A stretch of DNA of 64,000 bases. Source: an uncultured Pseudokineococcus sp. Its GTDB lineage: Bacteria > Actinomycetota > Actinomycetes > Actinomycetales > Quadrisphaeraceae. The position numbers and the translations under genes are program-made. The notes under the pieces were generated by a model, which had not been told where the DNA came from, did not search any database, and saw only the letters and a program-made list of their open reading frames with translations. Within the stretch, counting starts at the first letter, position 1. Each line of letters begins with the position of its first letter. Below are positions 49,959 through 60,074 of the stretch, in pieces. The DNA lies in contig NZ_CANMPM010000009.1 of assembly GCF_947499845.1 (NCBI RefSeq), positions 62,001 through 126,000 of the forward strand, in the 5' to 3' direction.

Positions 49959-51675
49959 GCCGTTGTCAGTGGTCGCCCCTACGGTCGTGGGTGTGGAGGA
50001 CGAGGCGGTGCCGGGGCCGGAGGCGGGGGTGCCCGACGCCGTGCCGGGCGCCGCGCACGAACCGGTCTCCGGTGCTGGCGCGGTGCCCGCGCTCGCGGCG
50101 TTGCGGTCGGCCCTCGAGGCGGGGCGTTCGGCGGTGGCGGGGCTTGGGCTGTGGGCGGTGGCCACCGCGGACCTGCGGGCGGTGCTGGCCGAGCTGGAGT
50201 CGCTGGTGCGCGTCTCCCAGGCCGCGGAGGTGGTGGTGCTGGGGGAGGTCGCGGCCCGGGGTGAGGCGCTGGTGCCGGGCGGTCTGACGCCGGGCGAGCG
50301 GGCCGTCCTCGCGCGGTCGCGGGCGGGTGACGGTCGCGGTGAGCTCGCGGGGGTGCTGGGGGTGCATCCCGCGACCGCAGCCCGCCGGCAGGCCACCGTC
50401 GCCTACGTCACCGGTTCCGGGCTGCCCGCCCAGCGGGTCGCCCGCACGGGCGGGCGCGGCGCCGGGCTGGGGGAGGGCACCGCGACGGGCGCCGCGCTGG
50501 CCGCGGGGCTCCTCAGCGCTGAGGCCGCGGACGTCGTCGCGGGGACGGTGCTGGACCTGCCCGAGCACTACGGGCCGGCAGGACGCGCGGCGGTGGAGCG
50601 GGTGCTCCTCGCCCACGCTCCCGAGGTGCCGTTGACGGTGCTGCGCCACCACGCGGCGGGGCTGCTGGCCCGCGCCGAGCTGTCCGAGGCCGGCGACGAC
50701 GCCCCGGTCGAGGGCGGTGACCTGCTGGGGCGGCGGGAGGAGCGCGCGCACCGGCGCCGGGAGCTGTACTGCTCGCCCGACCTGCACGGCACCTGGCACG
50801 TGCGGGGGCGCCTGGCCCCCGAGGCCGGCGCGACCCTGATGACCGCGCTGGAGGCCCTCGCCGCCCCGGAGCCGTCGGGGGAGGGTGGCCCGGACCTGCG
50901 GTCGGCGGCGCAGCGCCGCGCCGACGCCCTCGTGGCCCTGGCGGACAAGGCCCTGTCGGCACCACCCGCCAGCGAGCAGGGCCTGCCGAGCGAGGGTGGG
51001 GCGCGGGCGCGGGTGGTGGTGACGATGGACCTGTCCGCTCTCAGCGGGGCCGTGCAGGGCACTGGTCTGATGGTCGACGACGCGCCCCTGTCGGCGGGGG
51101 CGGTGCGGCGGTTGGCGTGCGACGCCGAGGTGGTGCCTGCGGTCCTGGGGTCGCGGTCGGAGCCGTTGGACGTGGGCCGGGCGGCGTACACCGTGACCCC
51201 GGCGCAGCGGCGGGCGCTGGCGATCCGTGACCGCGGGTGCATCGCCCCGGACTGCGGCGCCCCCGTGAGCAGGACCCAGGCCCACCACGTCGTGCACTGG
51301 GCCGACGGCGGCCCCACGGACCTGTCCAACCTGGCCCTGGTGTGCGGGCACGACCACCGACGGGTCCACGCCGGCGCCCTGGTCGCCCACCTCGTCGACG
51401 GCCGCCCCGTCATCACCCGCGCCGGCGACCCACCCCCGACCACCGCCCCTCCACCCTGGCGGGCGCGCCTGGAAGACCTCGCCCACGAGCTCCGCCCGGT
51501 CGTCGAGCCCGGCCGTCCGGACGAGCCGGGGGACCCCGCGTCGCCCGGCGACCCTGACGACCCTCGCGACCCCGACGACCCTCGCGACCCCGACGACCCT
51601 CGCGACCCCGACGACCCTCGCGACCCCGACGACCCTCGCGACCCCGACGGCCCCCGCGACCCCGACGACCCGTGA
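49951..51675 (+). CDS. DUF222 / HNH endonuclease domain protein (13E12-like)
   Basis: The 574-aa protein has the DUF222 helical domain (about residues 50-330; LRSALEAGRSAVAGLGLWAV, AALAAGLLSAEAADVVAG) and a C-terminal HNH domain (AIRDRGCIAPDCGAPVSRTQ, AHHVVHWADGGPTDLSNLAL, CGHDHRRVH), with the catalytic HH and metal Cys/His set present. The protein ends in about seven DPDDPR repeats. The family is abundant in actinobacteria (13E12 repeat proteins of mycobacteria), of unclear role, and some are DNA-damage induced. The start VFE is coded from within the SOS box; MFE/MFD starts are frequent in the family. A GTG at 49993 is an alternative. Confidence 0.85.
   Translation: MFEPLSVVAPTVVGVEDEAVPGPEAGVPDAVPGAAHEPVSGAGAVPALAALRSALEAGRSAVAGLGLWAVATADLRAVLAELESLVRVSQAAEVVVLGEVAARGEALVPGGLTPGERAVLARSRAGDGRGELAGVLGVHPATAARRQATVAYVTGSGLPAQRVARTGGRGAGLGEGTATGAALAAGLLSAEAADVVAGTVLDLPEHYGPAGRAAVERVLLAHAPEVPLTVLRHHAAGLLARAELSEAGDDAPVEGGDLLGRREERAHRRRELYCSPDLHGTWHVRGRLAPEAGATLMTALEALAAPEPSGEGGPDLRSAAQRRADALVALADKALSAPPASEQGLPSEGGARARVVVTMDLSALSGAVQGTGLMVDDAPLSAGAVRRLACDAEVVPAVLGSRSEPLDVGRAAYTVTPAQRRALAIRDRGCIAPDCGAPVSRTQAHHVVHWADGGPTDLSNLALVCGHDHRRVHAGALVAHLVDGRPVITRAGDPPPTTAPPPWRARLEDLAHELRPVVEPGRPDEPGDPASPGDPDDPRDPDDPRDPDDPRDPDDPRDPDDPRDPDGPRDPDDP
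51550..51672 (+). repeat. 18-bp tandem repeat, about 7 copies, at 3' end of HNH gene
   Basis: The unit GACCCCGACGACCCTCGC encodes DPDDPR. Middle copies are identical, first and last copies carry one or two changes. In-frame, so copy-number change alters only tail length. Confidence 0.9.
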
Positions 51676-51811
51676 GCCCGGCGCCGGGTCGGGGCGGCCC
51701 CGCCGGGGCGGCGTCGGCGGCACCAGCGCGCCCTGGCGGGCTGGCGGCCCCGGGTGCAGGGTCGAGGAGGCGGCCACCCCCGTCGCCGCGAGCCGTCCCC
51801 GAGGGAGAGCG

Positions 51812-53305
51812 ATGAGCACGACCACCACCGGTGCGAGCAGCGACGCGGCGCAGCGCGAGCGGGACGTCGTCGGCGCTGTCGCCACGGGCCTGCTCGTGGG
51901 CGGCGAGCGCGTCGAGGGCGGCGACGGCCGGACGATCGACGTCGTCGACCCCTCGACCGAGGAGGTGCTGGCCTCCGTGGCCGACGCGACGCCGGAGGAC
52001 GGGCAGCGGGCGCTCGCCGCGGCGGCGGCGGCGCAGGGCGAGTGGGGCCGCACCCCGCCGCGCGAGCGCGGGGAGGTGCTGCGCCGGGCGTGGGAGCTCG
52101 TCACCGCGCGCGTCGACGACCTCGCCCTCCTCATGACGCTCGAGATGGGCAAGTCCCTCGCCGAGTCGCGCGCCGAGATCGCCTACGCCGCCGAGTTCTT
52201 CCGGTGGTTCTCCGAGGAGGCCGTCCGCGTCGACGGCCGGTGGTCGACCTCGCCCGACGGCGCCACCCGGCTGCTGACGATGCGCCAGCCCGTCGGGCCG
52301 TGCCTGTTCGTCACGCCCTGGAACTTCCCCATGGCCATGGGCACCCGCAAGATCGCCCCCGCGGTGGCGGCGGGCTGCACGATGGTCGTCAAGCCCGCCT
52401 CGCAGACGCCGCTGACGATGAGCGCGCTCGCCGACGTCCTCGCCGAGGCGGGCCTGCCGGCCGGGGTGCTCAACGTCGTGACGACGTCGCGCACCGGCGA
52501 GGTCGTCGAGCCGATCGTGCGGGACGGGCGCCTGCGCAAGCTGTCCTTCACCGGGTCCACGCCGGTGGGGCGCACGCTCGTCGAGCAGTCGGCGCAGCAG
52601 CTGCTGCGCACGTCGATGGAGCTCGGCGGCAACGCGCCGTTCCTCGTCTTCGACGACGCCGACATCGACGCGGCCGTCGACGGCGCGATGCTCGCCAAGA
52701 TGCGCAACGTCGGGGAGGCCTGCACCTCGGCCAACCGGTTCCACGTCCAGCGCGGCGTCCTGGAGGAGTTCACCCGCCGGCTCACCGAGCGGATGGCGGC
52801 CCTCGTCGTCGGGCGGGGCACCGAGGACGGCGTCGACGTCGGGCCGCTGATCGACGAGCGGCAGCGGGGCAAGGTCGAGGAGCTCGTCGGCGACGCCGTC
52901 GACGGCGGCGCGCGCGTCCTCACCGGCGGCGAGCGGACCGGCGGGCGCGGCTACTTCTACGCGCCCACGGTGCTCGCGGACGTCCCGGCGTCGGCCCGCC
53001 TGCTCCGCGAGGAGGTCTTCGGGCCGGTCGCGCCCGTCGTCGCCTTCGACAACGAGGAGGAGGGCGTGGCGCAGGCGAACGACACCGAGTACGGGCTCGT
53101 CTCCTACGTCTACACGCGCGACGTCGGCCGGGCCCTGCGCGTCTGCGAGCAGGTCGAGACCGGCATGGTCGGGCTCAACCAGGGCGTCGTCTCCAACCCC
53201 GCCGCGCCCTTCGGCGGCGTCAAGCAGAGCGGCTTCGGCCGCGAGGGCGGCCGCGAGGGCATCGACGAGTACCTCGAGACGAAGTACGTCGGCATGACGA
53301 TCTGA
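51812..53305 (+). CDS. NAD(P)-dependent aldehyde dehydrogenase (succinate-semialdehyde dehydrogenase-like)
   Basis: The 497-aa protein has the ALDH pattern: TPWNFPMAMGTRKIAPAVAA, FTGSTPVGRTL (NAD fold), MELGGNAPFLVFDDADID with the general-base Glu, GEACTSANRFHVQ with the catalytic Cys, and EEVFGPVAPV. AAPFGGVKQSGFGREGGREG closes it. Overall it looks like GabD-type succinate-semialdehyde dehydrogenases, so succinate from GABA breakdown is the likely product, though no gabT is nearby. ATG with GAGGGAGAG upstream. Confidence 0.88.
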   Translation: MSTTTTGASSDAAQRERDVVGAVATGLLVGGERVEGGDGRTIDVVDPSTEEVLASVADATPEDGQRALAAAAAAQGEWGRTPPRERGEVLRRAWELVTARVDDLALLMTLEMGKSLAESRAEIAYAAEFFRWFSEEAVRVDGRWSTSPDGATRLLTMRQPVGPCLFVTPWNFPMAMGTRKIAPAVAAGCTMVVKPASQTPLTMSALADVLAEAGLPAGVLNVVTTSRTGEVVEPIVRDGRLRKLSFTGSTPVGRTLVEQSAQQLLRTSMELGGNAPFLVFDDADIDAAVDGAMLAKMRNVGEACTSANRFHVQRGVLEEFTRRLTERMAALVVGRGTEDGVDVGPLIDERQRGKVEELVGDAVDGGARVLTGGERTGGRGYFYAPTVLADVPASARLLREEVFGPVAPVVAFDNEEEGVAQANDTEYGLVSYVYTRDVGRALRVCEQVETGMVGLNQGVVSNPAAPFGGVKQSGFGREGGREGIDEYLETKYVGMTI

Positions 53306-53317
53306 GCCGCCGACCGG

Positions 53318-53345
53318 CCGGGGAGCGGGTGGGCCCGCTCGCCGG
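53318..53345. terminator. Terminator between convergent ALDH and methyltransferase genes
   Basis: Arms 53318-53329 and 53334-53345 pair over 12 bp with one mismatch and a 4-nt loop. It begins 13 bp after the ALDH stop and can serve both strands. Confidence 0.65.
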
Positions 53346-53374
53346 CCCCGAGCCGCCCCGCTGCCGCGAGCTCC

Positions 53375-54004
53375 TCAGCGGCGCGCGAGGACGTGCCAGG
53401 TCGGCCGGGTGCGGTGCAGCCAGCGCGGCACGAGGTCGTCGCGGGCGGGCTCGACGTGCTCGAGCGACCATCCCGGCAGCGACGCCCGGAGGTCCCCGGC
53501 GTCGAGCCCGCGCGGCAGCGGGGGGAGGCGCCGGGCGGGCGCCCAGGCGAGGACCGCCAGCAGGGCGCCCGGCTCCGTGACGGCGTCGAGCCCCCGCGCC
53601 ACCGCGGCGCGGTGGGCGGCGCCGAGCCCGTGGAGGCAGCCGACGTCGAGGACGGCCCGGAAGTCCTCCTGGCCGGCCGGCGCCGGCCCGACGAGGTCGA
53701 GCCCCGTGAGGTCGCCGACGTCGCCCCGGACGAGGCGCACCTCGACGCCGGCGTCGCGCGCCCGCCGCCGGGCGGCGGCCAGCGCGCGGGGGACGTCGTC
53801 GACCCCCGTGACGGCCCAGCCGCGCCGGGCCAGCTCGGTCGCGTCCGCACCGGTGCCGCAGCCGAGGTCGAGCGCGCGCGGCGCGCTTCCGCTCGCGCCG
53901 GCGTCGGGGCCGAGACGCTCGTCGAGCAGGTCGACGCCCTGGCGGCCGGACCGGGCCCAGGGCACCGCCCCGACCGCGAACATCGCCGTGAAGACCGCGC
54001 TCAC
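53375..54004 (-). CDS. Class I SAM-dependent methyltransferase
   Basis: The 209-aa protein has ALDLGCGTGADATELARRGW (motif I), VTGVDDVPRAL (motif II acid) and VRGDVGDLTG. It resembles TehB/UbiE-like small-molecule methyltransferases. Substrate unknown. The GTG at 54004 is preceded on its strand by GGGAGG. Neighbours give no hint. Confidence 0.83.
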   Translation of the reverse strand: MSAVFTAMFAVGAVPWARSGRQGVDLLDERLGPDAGASGSAPRALDLGCGTGADATELARRGWAVTGVDDVPRALAAARRRARDAGVEVRLVRGDVGDLTGLDLVGPAPAGQEDFRAVLDVGCLHGLGAAHRAAVARGLDAVTEPGALLAVLAWAPARRLPPLPRGLDAGDLRASLPGWSLEHVEPARDDLVPRWLHRTRPTWHVLARR

Positions 54005-54162
54005 CAGCGCCTCCCGCCCTCGGGCCGGACCGTCCGACCGCTCCGGGCCGAGACTGCCACGCGGGCACCTCCGCGGGCTCGCGCCCCGGCGGCGAGGGGC
54101 CTGGTCGGGTGCTCCGCCCGCCGACCCCTGCAGCGGCCGCGCGTGCGGTCGATGGCGAGGGG

Positions 54163-55257
54163 GTGACCGTCTTCTCCCCCCGCGACGAGCGGGCGTCGCT
54201 GCGCGCCCTGCGGGCCGTCCTGGTCCTCGCCGCCGTGGTGCTCGGCGCCTACACGGCCCTGCGCCCTCCGCCGGGGTGGACCCTGTGGGCCGTCGCCGGG
54301 GTGGTCCTGGTGCTGCTCGCCGGGTCGGCGGCGCTGGCCGTCGCCCCGCACCGGGTGCCCCGGTGGGTCCACGGCGCGGTGCCGCTGGCCTCCGTCGGCC
54401 TCGTGGCGGGCCTCGACCTGCTCACCCGCGACGCCACGACGGCCGGGCAGGTGTTCTTCCTGCTCCCCGTGCTCGTCGCGGCGACCCACCTGCGCCCGGC
54501 CGGGGCGTGGGTCGTCACGGCGGCCGCCGTGGTGGGGGAGGTCGTCACGACCGCGTCCCTCCTGCCGCTCGAGGAGGCGCTCACCGACAGCGCCTACCTG
54601 GCGGCCGTCGCGGTCGCGCTCACCGGGGTCCTCGCCCGTGCGCACCACCGGACCGACGCCCTCGTCGAGGAGCTCCGCCGCCAGGCGGCCGTCGACCCCC
54701 TCACGGGCCTCGTCACCCGCCGCGTGCTCGACGACGCGGCGGCCTGCGCGCTGACGTCGGCGGACGCCGACGCGGGCACGGCCCTCGTGCTCGTCGACGT
54801 CGACCGCTTCAAGGCGGTCAACGACACGCACGGCCACCCGGTGGGCGACGCCCTGCTCGTGCACCTCGGGCGGCTGGTCCACGAGGTGGTGCCCGCGTCG
54901 GCCGTCGTCAGCCGGCTCGGCGGCGACGAGCTGGCCGTCCTGCTCCCCGGGACGAGTGCGCGAGACGCCCTGCGGTGCGCCCGGGAGGTCGTCGGGCGGG
55001 TGCGGGACAACCCCCTCGTCACGGGACCGTCGACGGGCGCGCGCGTCGCGGCGACCGTCAGCGTGGGCGTCGCCCACGCGCCCGAGCACGCGCAAGACCT
55101 GCCGGACCTGTACCGCGCGGCGGACGCGGCCCTCTACCGCGCCAAGGCGGCGGGCCGGGACGGCTTGGCGCCGGCCGAGCCGCCCGGTGCGCCGGCACCG
55201 CCCCCGGCCCTGCGCCGTCCGCGGGACGGTGCCGTCGCACCCGTGCCCCGGGCCTGA
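54163..55257 (+). CDS. Membrane diguanylate cyclase (GGDEF domain)
   Basis: The 364-aa protein has six or so membrane segments in its first 165 residues, a short helix (VEELRRQAAVDPLTGL) and a GGDEF domain. The catalytic loop reads RLGGDELAVLL, so Phe is replaced by Leu, a change often tolerated. VDVDRFKAVNDTHGHPVGD and ADAALYRAKAAGRDG are intact. No RxxD inhibitory site is seen just before the loop. It should make cyclic di-GMP. GTG at 54163 follows GAGGGG closely; longer frames lack support. Confidence 0.87.
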   Translation: MTVFSPRDERASLRALRAVLVLAAVVLGAYTALRPPPGWTLWAVAGVVLVLLAGSAALAVAPHRVPRWVHGAVPLASVGLVAGLDLLTRDATTAGQVFFLLPVLVAATHLRPAGAWVVTAAAVVGEVVTTASLLPLEEALTDSAYLAAVAVALTGVLARAHHRTDALVEELRRQAAVDPLTGLVTRRVLDDAAACALTSADADAGTALVLVDVDRFKAVNDTHGHPVGDALLVHLGRLVHEVVPASAVVSRLGGDELAVLLPGTSARDALRCAREVVGRVRDNPLVTGPSTGARVAATVSVGVAHAPEHAQDLPDLYRAADAALYRAKAAGRDGLAPAEPPGAPAPPPALRRPRDGAVAPVPRA

Positions 55258-55298
55258 GGCGCGTCCCGGCCGATCCCGTGGCCGACCCCGCGCCTCAG
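55254..55298. terminator. Bidirectional hairpin containing both stop codons
   Basis: CTGAGGCGCG (55254-55263) pairs exactly with CGCGCCTCAG (55289-55298). The left arm includes the GGDEF gene stop and the right arm the stop of the convergent acetyltransferase gene. An inner CGGCC/GGCCG stem adds stability. It probably ends both transcripts. Confidence 0.7.
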
Positions 55299-55975
55299 GA
55301 GGGCTCGACCGGGTGGACCCCCACGCGCGGGCCCTCCCCGAGCGGGCGCTGGTACCAGGCGACGTCGCGCCAGGCCCCGAGCTTCCAGCCCGCGCGGGCG
55401 AAGGTGCCGACGGGGGCGAAGCCGAGGGTCGCGTGCAGCGCCTGGCTGGCCGGGTTGGGCAGGGCGACGACGGCCGTCGCCGTGAGCAGCCCCCGCCCGG
55501 CGAGTCGCTCGAGCAGCGCGCCGTAGAGGAGCCGGCCGAGGCCCCGGCCGGTGGCCCCCGGCGCGAGGTAGACGGTCGTCTCGCACGTCCACCGGTAGGC
55601 CGGGCGGGGCCGGAAGGGCGTGGCGTGGGCCTCGCCGACGACCTCGTCGCCGTCCACGAGCACCAGCCAGGCGTGCTCGTGCTGCGACGCCACGATGCGC
55701 CGCGCCGTCTCGGCGGCGTCCGGCGGCTCGGTCTCGAAGGTCGCCGCCGTGGTGAGCACGTACGGGGCGTACAGGGCGGCGCAGGCCGCGGCGTCCTCGA
55801 CGGTGGCGTCGCGGACGAGGGCGTCGCCGCCCTCGGGGCCGGGCACCTCTCGCGCCACCGACCTCGGGCGGGCGGCCGCCCGGCGCTCGGGCGTCCACGG
55901 CGCGCCCCCCTCAGCCACCCGGGCGCGCGAGGGACGCACCGGTCCTGCGGGCGGCTCGTCGGCAGGGTCGCTCAC
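55295..55975 (-). CDS. GNAT acetyltransferase, phosphinothricin acetyltransferase-like
   Basis: The C-terminal 165 residues are a PAT/bar-type GNAT domain: LVRDATVEDAAACAALYAPY, ATFETEPPDAAETARRI, YRWTCETTVYLAPGATGRG with the acetyl-CoA loop, and LHATLGFAPVGTFARAGWK. Such proteins acetylate amino-acid analogues. The start is uncertain: GTG at 55975 gives 226 aa with a 48-residue disordered lead; GTGs at 56029 or further downstream are possible. Confidence 0.83.
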   Translation of the reverse strand: MSDPADEPPAGPVRPSRARVAEGGAPWTPERRAAARPRSVAREVPGPEGGDALVRDATVEDAAACAALYAPYVLTTAATFETEPPDAAETARRIVASQHEHAWLVLVDGDEVVGEAHATPFRPRPAYRWTCETTVYLAPGATGRGLGRLLYGALLERLAGRGLLTATAVVALPNPASQALHATLGFAPVGTFARAGWKLGAWRDVAWYQRPLGEGPRVGVHPVEPS

Positions 55976-56078
55976 GACGCGGTGCTCGTGCAGGAGGTCC
56001 GTGCCACGGGGCAGAGCCTGCCGCGGCACGGACCTCCGGCGCGAGGTGCCTAGGACGCCCGTGCGCAGGGCCCCGGTG

Positions 56079-57131
56079 TCAGGACGCCGAGGCCACCTCG
56101 TACGTCTCCCGCGCCTGCGCGCCGAAGTAGGGGCCGTACATCGTCGTCGGGTCGACGACGTAGCCGAAGCTGTTGAGCGAGGTCGCGGTCCCCGTCCCCG
56201 TGGCCTCGTCGAAGCCCGAGTACCAGGGCCCGCCGCTCGAGCCGCCCGTCATCGCGCACGTGAGGCCCTGGTCGGCGCTGCCGCCCAGGGTGTCGGGGCG
56301 CGCCGTGCCGCTGCAGAACTGCAGGCTCTCGCCGTCGTAGGGCGCCGCGGCCGGGTAGCCGAAGGCGTGCGTGCGCTCGCCGCGCGGCTGGCCGAAGGCG
56401 ATGCCCTGGGCGCCGACGACGTCGGCCAGCGGCCGCCCCGCGACGGGGGACAGCACCGCGAAGGCCACGTCGAAGTCCAGGTCCTCCGACGCCTCGTACT
56501 GCGGCGTCGTCACGAGCGCCCGGGCCGTCCAGACGCCGTGCGGGGCGGCCCCCTCGTCGTAGCCGGGGACGAAGACGAAGTTCGTCGCGTACTCGCCCTC
56601 GCCGTGGACGCAGTGGCCGGCCGTGAGGACGGCGGACAGGTTGTCCGCGGCGACGGAGCTCGCGGAGCACACGTAGTCCGCCCCGCCGAGGGTGAAGAAG
56701 ACCTTGCCGGTCGTGTCGACGACCTGGCCCCCACCCGCCCAGGGGACGCCGGTCGCGTCGGCCGTCGGGGCGGCGAGCAGCCCGCCGGCGGCGCGGCCCG
56801 CCGCGCCGGTCAGCCCGTCGACCACCTCCGGCGTCCCGGCGAGCACGTCGCCCGCCGCGCCGGCCGCGCTCTCGAGGTGGCGCCGGGCGTCGGCCCGCTC
56901 GACCAGCGAGGAGCCCGGCGTCGCCCCCTCCATGCGCTCCGGCGTCCAGTAGTCGGCCACGGCCCGGCGCTGGTCGGCCGTGTCGACGCCCGTCGCGGCG
57001 GCCCCCGCCACCGGGGCCGCGGGCGCGCCGGTCACGGCCGCGGCGGAGACCGGGGCGCCGAGGAGCAGGGCCGCGAGGCCCGCGCCGACCGCTGCCCGGG
57101 ACCGGCGGGGGGAGGAGGTGCGCTGCGTCAT
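56079..57131 (-). CDS. Secreted trypsin-like serine protease
   Basis: The 350-aa protein has a signal peptide ([20 protein letters not shown]), a pro-region to about residue 130 and an S1 chymotrypsin-fold domain. The triad is visible as LTAGHC (His), [11 protein letters not shown] (Asp) and TGGSSGGPW (Ser). It resembles the glutamyl-endopeptidase/V8-like branch. [11 protein letters not shown] and FCSGTARPD may provide a disulphide. ATG start. TAGCGT on the minus strand (57231-57226) is a possible -10 box about 95 bp upstream. Confidence 0.88.
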   Translation of the reverse strand: MTQRTSSPRRSRAAVGAGLAALLLGAPVSAAAVTGAPAAPVAGAAATGVDTADQRRAVADYWTPERMEGATPGSSLVERADARRHLESAAGAAGDVLAGTPEVVDGLTGAAGRAAGGLLAAPTADATGVPWAGGGQVVDTTGKVFFTLGGADYVCSASSVAADNLSAVLTAGHCVHGEGEYATNFVFVPGYDEGAAPHGVWTARALVTTPQYEASEDLDFDVAFAVLSPVAGRPLADVVGAQGIAFGQPRGERTHAFGYPAAAPYDGESLQFCSGTARPDTLGGSADQGLTCAMTGGSSGGPWYSGFDEATGTGTATSLNSFGYVVDPTTMYGPYFGAQARETYEVASAS

Positions 57132-57369
57132 GGGAGAGGCCCTTCCGACGTGCTCGCTGAGGGGCGGCCCCGACCGCCGGGTCGTCCGGACCCGGCCGCC
57201 GCGCGGGAGCGCCGCTGGGCCGTCGACGCTAGGTCGAGGACGTCCCGGCCGGAACCCCAGGTCACGGAACGATCACGCCGTCACCCGATCGAGTGACCCG
57301 TCCGCGGCCGTCGCCCGGCGTCGCGACGTCCGCCCAGCGTGCTCGCGGGGAGCCGTCAGACGGCGGTGG

Positions 57370-57375
57370 CACCAT
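57370..57375 (+). promoter_or_regulatory. -10-like box CACCAT, 6 nt before dxr start
   Basis: CACCAT, 6 nt (CGCGGC), GTG at 57382, no ribosome site. Candidate leaderless promoter in a 250-bp divergent gap. Confidence 0.35.
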
Positions 57376-57381
57376 CGCGGC

Positions 57382-58674
57382 GTGAGCTCCCCGACGTCAC
57401 CGCCGACCAGCGGGCCGCGACGCGTCGTCGTCCTCGGCTCCACCGGCTCGATCGGCGTCCAGGCGCTCGAGGTCGTGGCCTCCGCGCCCGAGCGCTTCCG
57501 GGTCGTCGCCCTGGCGGCCGGCGGCTCGGACCCGGCACTGCTGGCCCGCCAGGCCGTGGCCGCCCGGGTCGAGCACGTGGCCGTCGCGGACGAGCGCGCC
57601 CTGCCCGCGCTGCGCGAGCACCTCGCCGACGCCGCCCGGGCCGCGGGCCTCGGCGGCTGGGCCCCCTCCCTCGACGCGGGCGAGGGTGCGGTCGAGCGGG
57701 CCGCGGCGCTGCCCGCCGACGTCGTCCTCAACGGCATCACGGGCAGCGTCGGCCTGGCGCCCTCCCTCGCCGCGCTCGAGGCCGCGGCCCCCGGTGGCCC
57801 CGCCGAGGGCGCCGTCCTCGCCCTCGCCAACAAGGAGTCCCTCGTCGTCGGGGGGCCGCTCGTGCTCGCGGCCGCCGCCCGGGCCGGCGGGATGGCGCGG
57901 GCCGTCGTGCCCGTCGACTCCGAGCACTCGGCGATCGCCCAGTGCCTGCGCGGAGGGCGCGCCGACGAGGTGCGCCGACTCGTCCTCACCGCCAGCGGCG
58001 GGCCCTTCCGCGGCTGGAGCCGCGAGCGCCTCGAGGGGGTGACGCCCGAGCAGGCCCTGGCGCACCCGAACTTCGCCATGGGCCGCGTCATCACGACGAA
58101 CTCCGCCACGCTCGTCAACAAGGGCCTCGAGGTCGTCGAGGCGCACCTGCTCTTCGGCGTCCCCATGGAGCGGGTCGACGTCGTCGTCCACCCCCAGCAG
58201 CTCGTGCACTCGATGGTGGAGTTCGTCGACGGCGCCACGCTGGCCCAGGCCTCCCCGCCGAGCATGCTCATCCCCATCGCCCTCGGCCTCGGGTGGCCCG
58301 ACCGCGTCGTCGACGCCGGGCCCGGCTGCGACTGGACCCGGGCGCAGTCCTGGGACTTCGAGCCCCTCGACGACGACGCCTTCCCCGCCGTCCGCCTCGC
58401 CCGCGCCGTCGGGTCCGCGGGCGGCACCGCGCCCGCGGTCTACAACGCCGCCAACGAGGAGTGCGTCGAGGCCTTCCTCGCCGGCCGCACCCGCTTCACG
58501 AGCATCGTCGACACCGTCGCCCGGGTCGTCGAGGAGTCCGCCGCGGCGCCCGACGTGGCGGGCGGCACGACCGCCGACGAGCTCGCCCTCGACGACGTCC
58601 TGGCCGCCGAGCGCTGGGCCCGCGCCCGCGCTCGCGAGGTGCTCGCGCCGGACGCGGCGGGGGCGCGCCGGTGA
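57382..58674 (+). CDS. dxr: 1-deoxy-D-xylulose 5-phosphate reductoisomerase
   Basis: The 430-aa protein has [19 protein letters not shown] (NADPH loop), [25 protein letters not shown] (metal Asp, Glu), [12 protein letters not shown] (flexible loop) and [21 protein letters not shown]. It makes 2-C-methyl-D-erythritol 4-phosphate in the MEP isoprenoid pathway; ispG of the same pathway lies downstream. It overlaps the next gene by 4 bp. Confidence 0.96.
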   Translation: MSSPTSPPTSGPRRVVVLGSTGSIGVQALEVVASAPERFRVVALAAGGSDPALLARQAVAARVEHVAVADERALPALREHLADAARAAGLGGWAPSLDAGEGAVERAAALPADVVLNGITGSVGLAPSLAALEAAAPGGPAEGAVLALANKESLVVGGPLVLAAAARAGGMARAVVPVDSEHSAIAQCLRGGRADEVRRLVLTASGGPFRGWSRERLEGVTPEQALAHPNFAMGRVITTNSATLVNKGLEVVEAHLLFGVPMERVDVVVHPQQLVHSMVEFVDGATLAQASPPSMLIPIALGLGWPDRVVDAGPGCDWTRAQSWDFEPLDDDAFPAVRLARAVGSAGGTAPAVYNAANEECVEAFLAGRTRFTSIVDTVARVVEESAAAPDVAGGTTADELALDDVLAAERWARARAREVLAPDAAGARR

Positions 58675-60074
58675 GCGCCCTGCCGGTCCTGGCGTCCGCC
58701 GCCGAGGGCTCCGGGCTCACCATCACCTGGGGCCCGGGCGCCGTCGCCCTCGTGGTCCTCGGCGTCCTCGTCTTCGCCCTCGGGCTCGCCGCGTCCATCG
58801 CCCTGCACGAGGTCGGCCACCTGCTGCCCGCCAAGCGGTTCGGCGTCAAGGTGACCCAGTACATGGTCGGCTTCGGCCCCACCGTCTGGTCGCGCCGGCG
58901 CGGGGAGACCGAGTACGGCGTCAAGGCGCTCCCGCTCGGTGGCTACATCCGCATGGTCGGCATGTTCCCCCCGCGCCGCGGCGAGGACCCCTCGGTCGTC
59001 CGCGAGTCCTCCACGGGCATCTTCCAGACCCTCGCCGACGACGCCCGCCGCCTCTCCGCCGAGGAGGTCGGCCCCGAGGACGCCCACCGCGCGTTCTGGC
59101 GCCTGCCCGTGGCGAAGCGCGTCGTCATCATGCTCGGCGGCCCGGCGATGAACCTCCTCATCGCCGTCGTGCTCCTCGGCGTGCTGACCACGACCATCGG
59201 CACGGCCTTCGCCCCCACGACGCGCGTCGGCGCCGTCAGCGAGTGCGTGCTGCCCGCGACGTCGACCGCGACCGCCTGCCCCGCCGACGCGCCGCCGACC
59301 CCCGCCGCCGCGGCGGGCGTGCTGCCCGGCGACGAGGTCGTCGCCTTCGACGGCCGCCCCGTCGACGGCTGGGACGCGCTGCGCGCCGACATCCGCGACG
59401 CTGCCGGCCGCGCCGTCCCGCTCGTCGTCGAGCGCGACGGCCGGCAGGTCGACCTCACCATCACGCCGATCGCCACGCAGGTGCCGCAGCTGGACGCGGG
59501 CGGCGCCCCCGTCGTCGGCGACGGCGGCGCGGTGCTCACCGAGGAGGCCGGCTTCGTCGGCATCACGCCCGTGCAGGAGCGCGCCGCCCAGCCCGTGACC
59601 GCGGTCCCCGGCGTCGTCGCCGACCAGGTCGTCGCCGTCGGCCGCGTCGTCCTCACGCTGCCGCTGCGCATGGTCGAGGTCGCGCAGGCGGCCTTCGGCA
59701 GCGCGCCGCGCGACCCCGAGGGCCCCATCGGCATCGTCGGCGTCGGCCGCCTGTCGGGGGAGTTCGCCGCCATCGACCAGTTCGACGTCACCGACCGCGT
59801 CGCCGGGCTCCTCGGCGTCCTCGGCGGGCTCAACGTCGCCCTCTTCGTCTTCAACCTCGTCCCGCTGCTGCCCCTCGACGGCGGCCACGTCGCCGGCGCC
59901 CTCTGGGAGGGCTTGCGCCGCCAGGTGGCGCGCCTGCGCCACCGCGCCGACCCCGGCCCCGTCGACGTCGCCCGCGCCATGCCGGTCGTCTACGTCGTCT
60001 CCGGCGCGCTCGTCGTCATGTCGCTGCTCCTGCTCTACGCCGACGTCGTCCGGCCCATCTCGCTGCTGGGCTGA
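58671..60074 (+). CDS. rseP: M50 site-2 protease RseP/Rip1-type
   Basis: The 467-aa membrane protease has [16 protein letters not shown] (HExxH zinc motif, about residue 44), GGYIRMVGM, a PDZ domain ([20 protein letters not shown]) and the C-terminal [12 protein letters not shown] with the third ligand Asp. It cleaves membrane-bound anti-sigma factors or divisome proteins. The PDZ is preceded by a Cys pair ([12 protein letters not shown]). GTGA overlap with dxr is conserved in actinobacteria. Confidence 0.94.
   Translation: MSALPVLASAAEGSGLTITWGPGAVALVVLGVLVFALGLAASIALHEVGHLLPAKRFGVKVTQYMVGFGPTVWSRRRGETEYGVKALPLGGYIRMVGMFPPRRGEDPSVVRESSTGIFQTLADDARRLSAEEVGPEDAHRAFWRLPVAKRVVIMLGGPAMNLLIAVVLLGVLTTTIGTAFAPTTRVGAVSECVLPATSTATACPADAPPTPAAAAGVLPGDEVVAFDGRPVDGWDALRADIRDAAGRAVPLVVERDGRQVDLTITPIATQVPQLDAGGAPVVGDGGAVLTEEAGFVGITPVQERAAQPVTAVPGVVADQVVAVGRVVLTLPLRMVEVAQAAFGSAPRDPEGPIGIVGVGRLSGEFAAIDQFDVTDRVAGLLGVLGGLNVALFVFNLVPLLPLDGGHVAGALWEGLRRQVARLRHRADPGPVDVARAMPVVYVVSGALVVMSLLLLYADVVRPISLLG

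Noticed and set aside
51550-51672. CRISPR-like periodic repeats
   Set aside because: The 18-bp units are contiguous without spacers and code in frame for a protein tail.
49951-51675. Defence or restriction system around the HNH gene
   Set aside because: Flanking genes are a ligase and a dehydrogenase; no methylase, helicase or other defence partner is present, and DUF222-HNH proteins are common single genes in actinobacteria.
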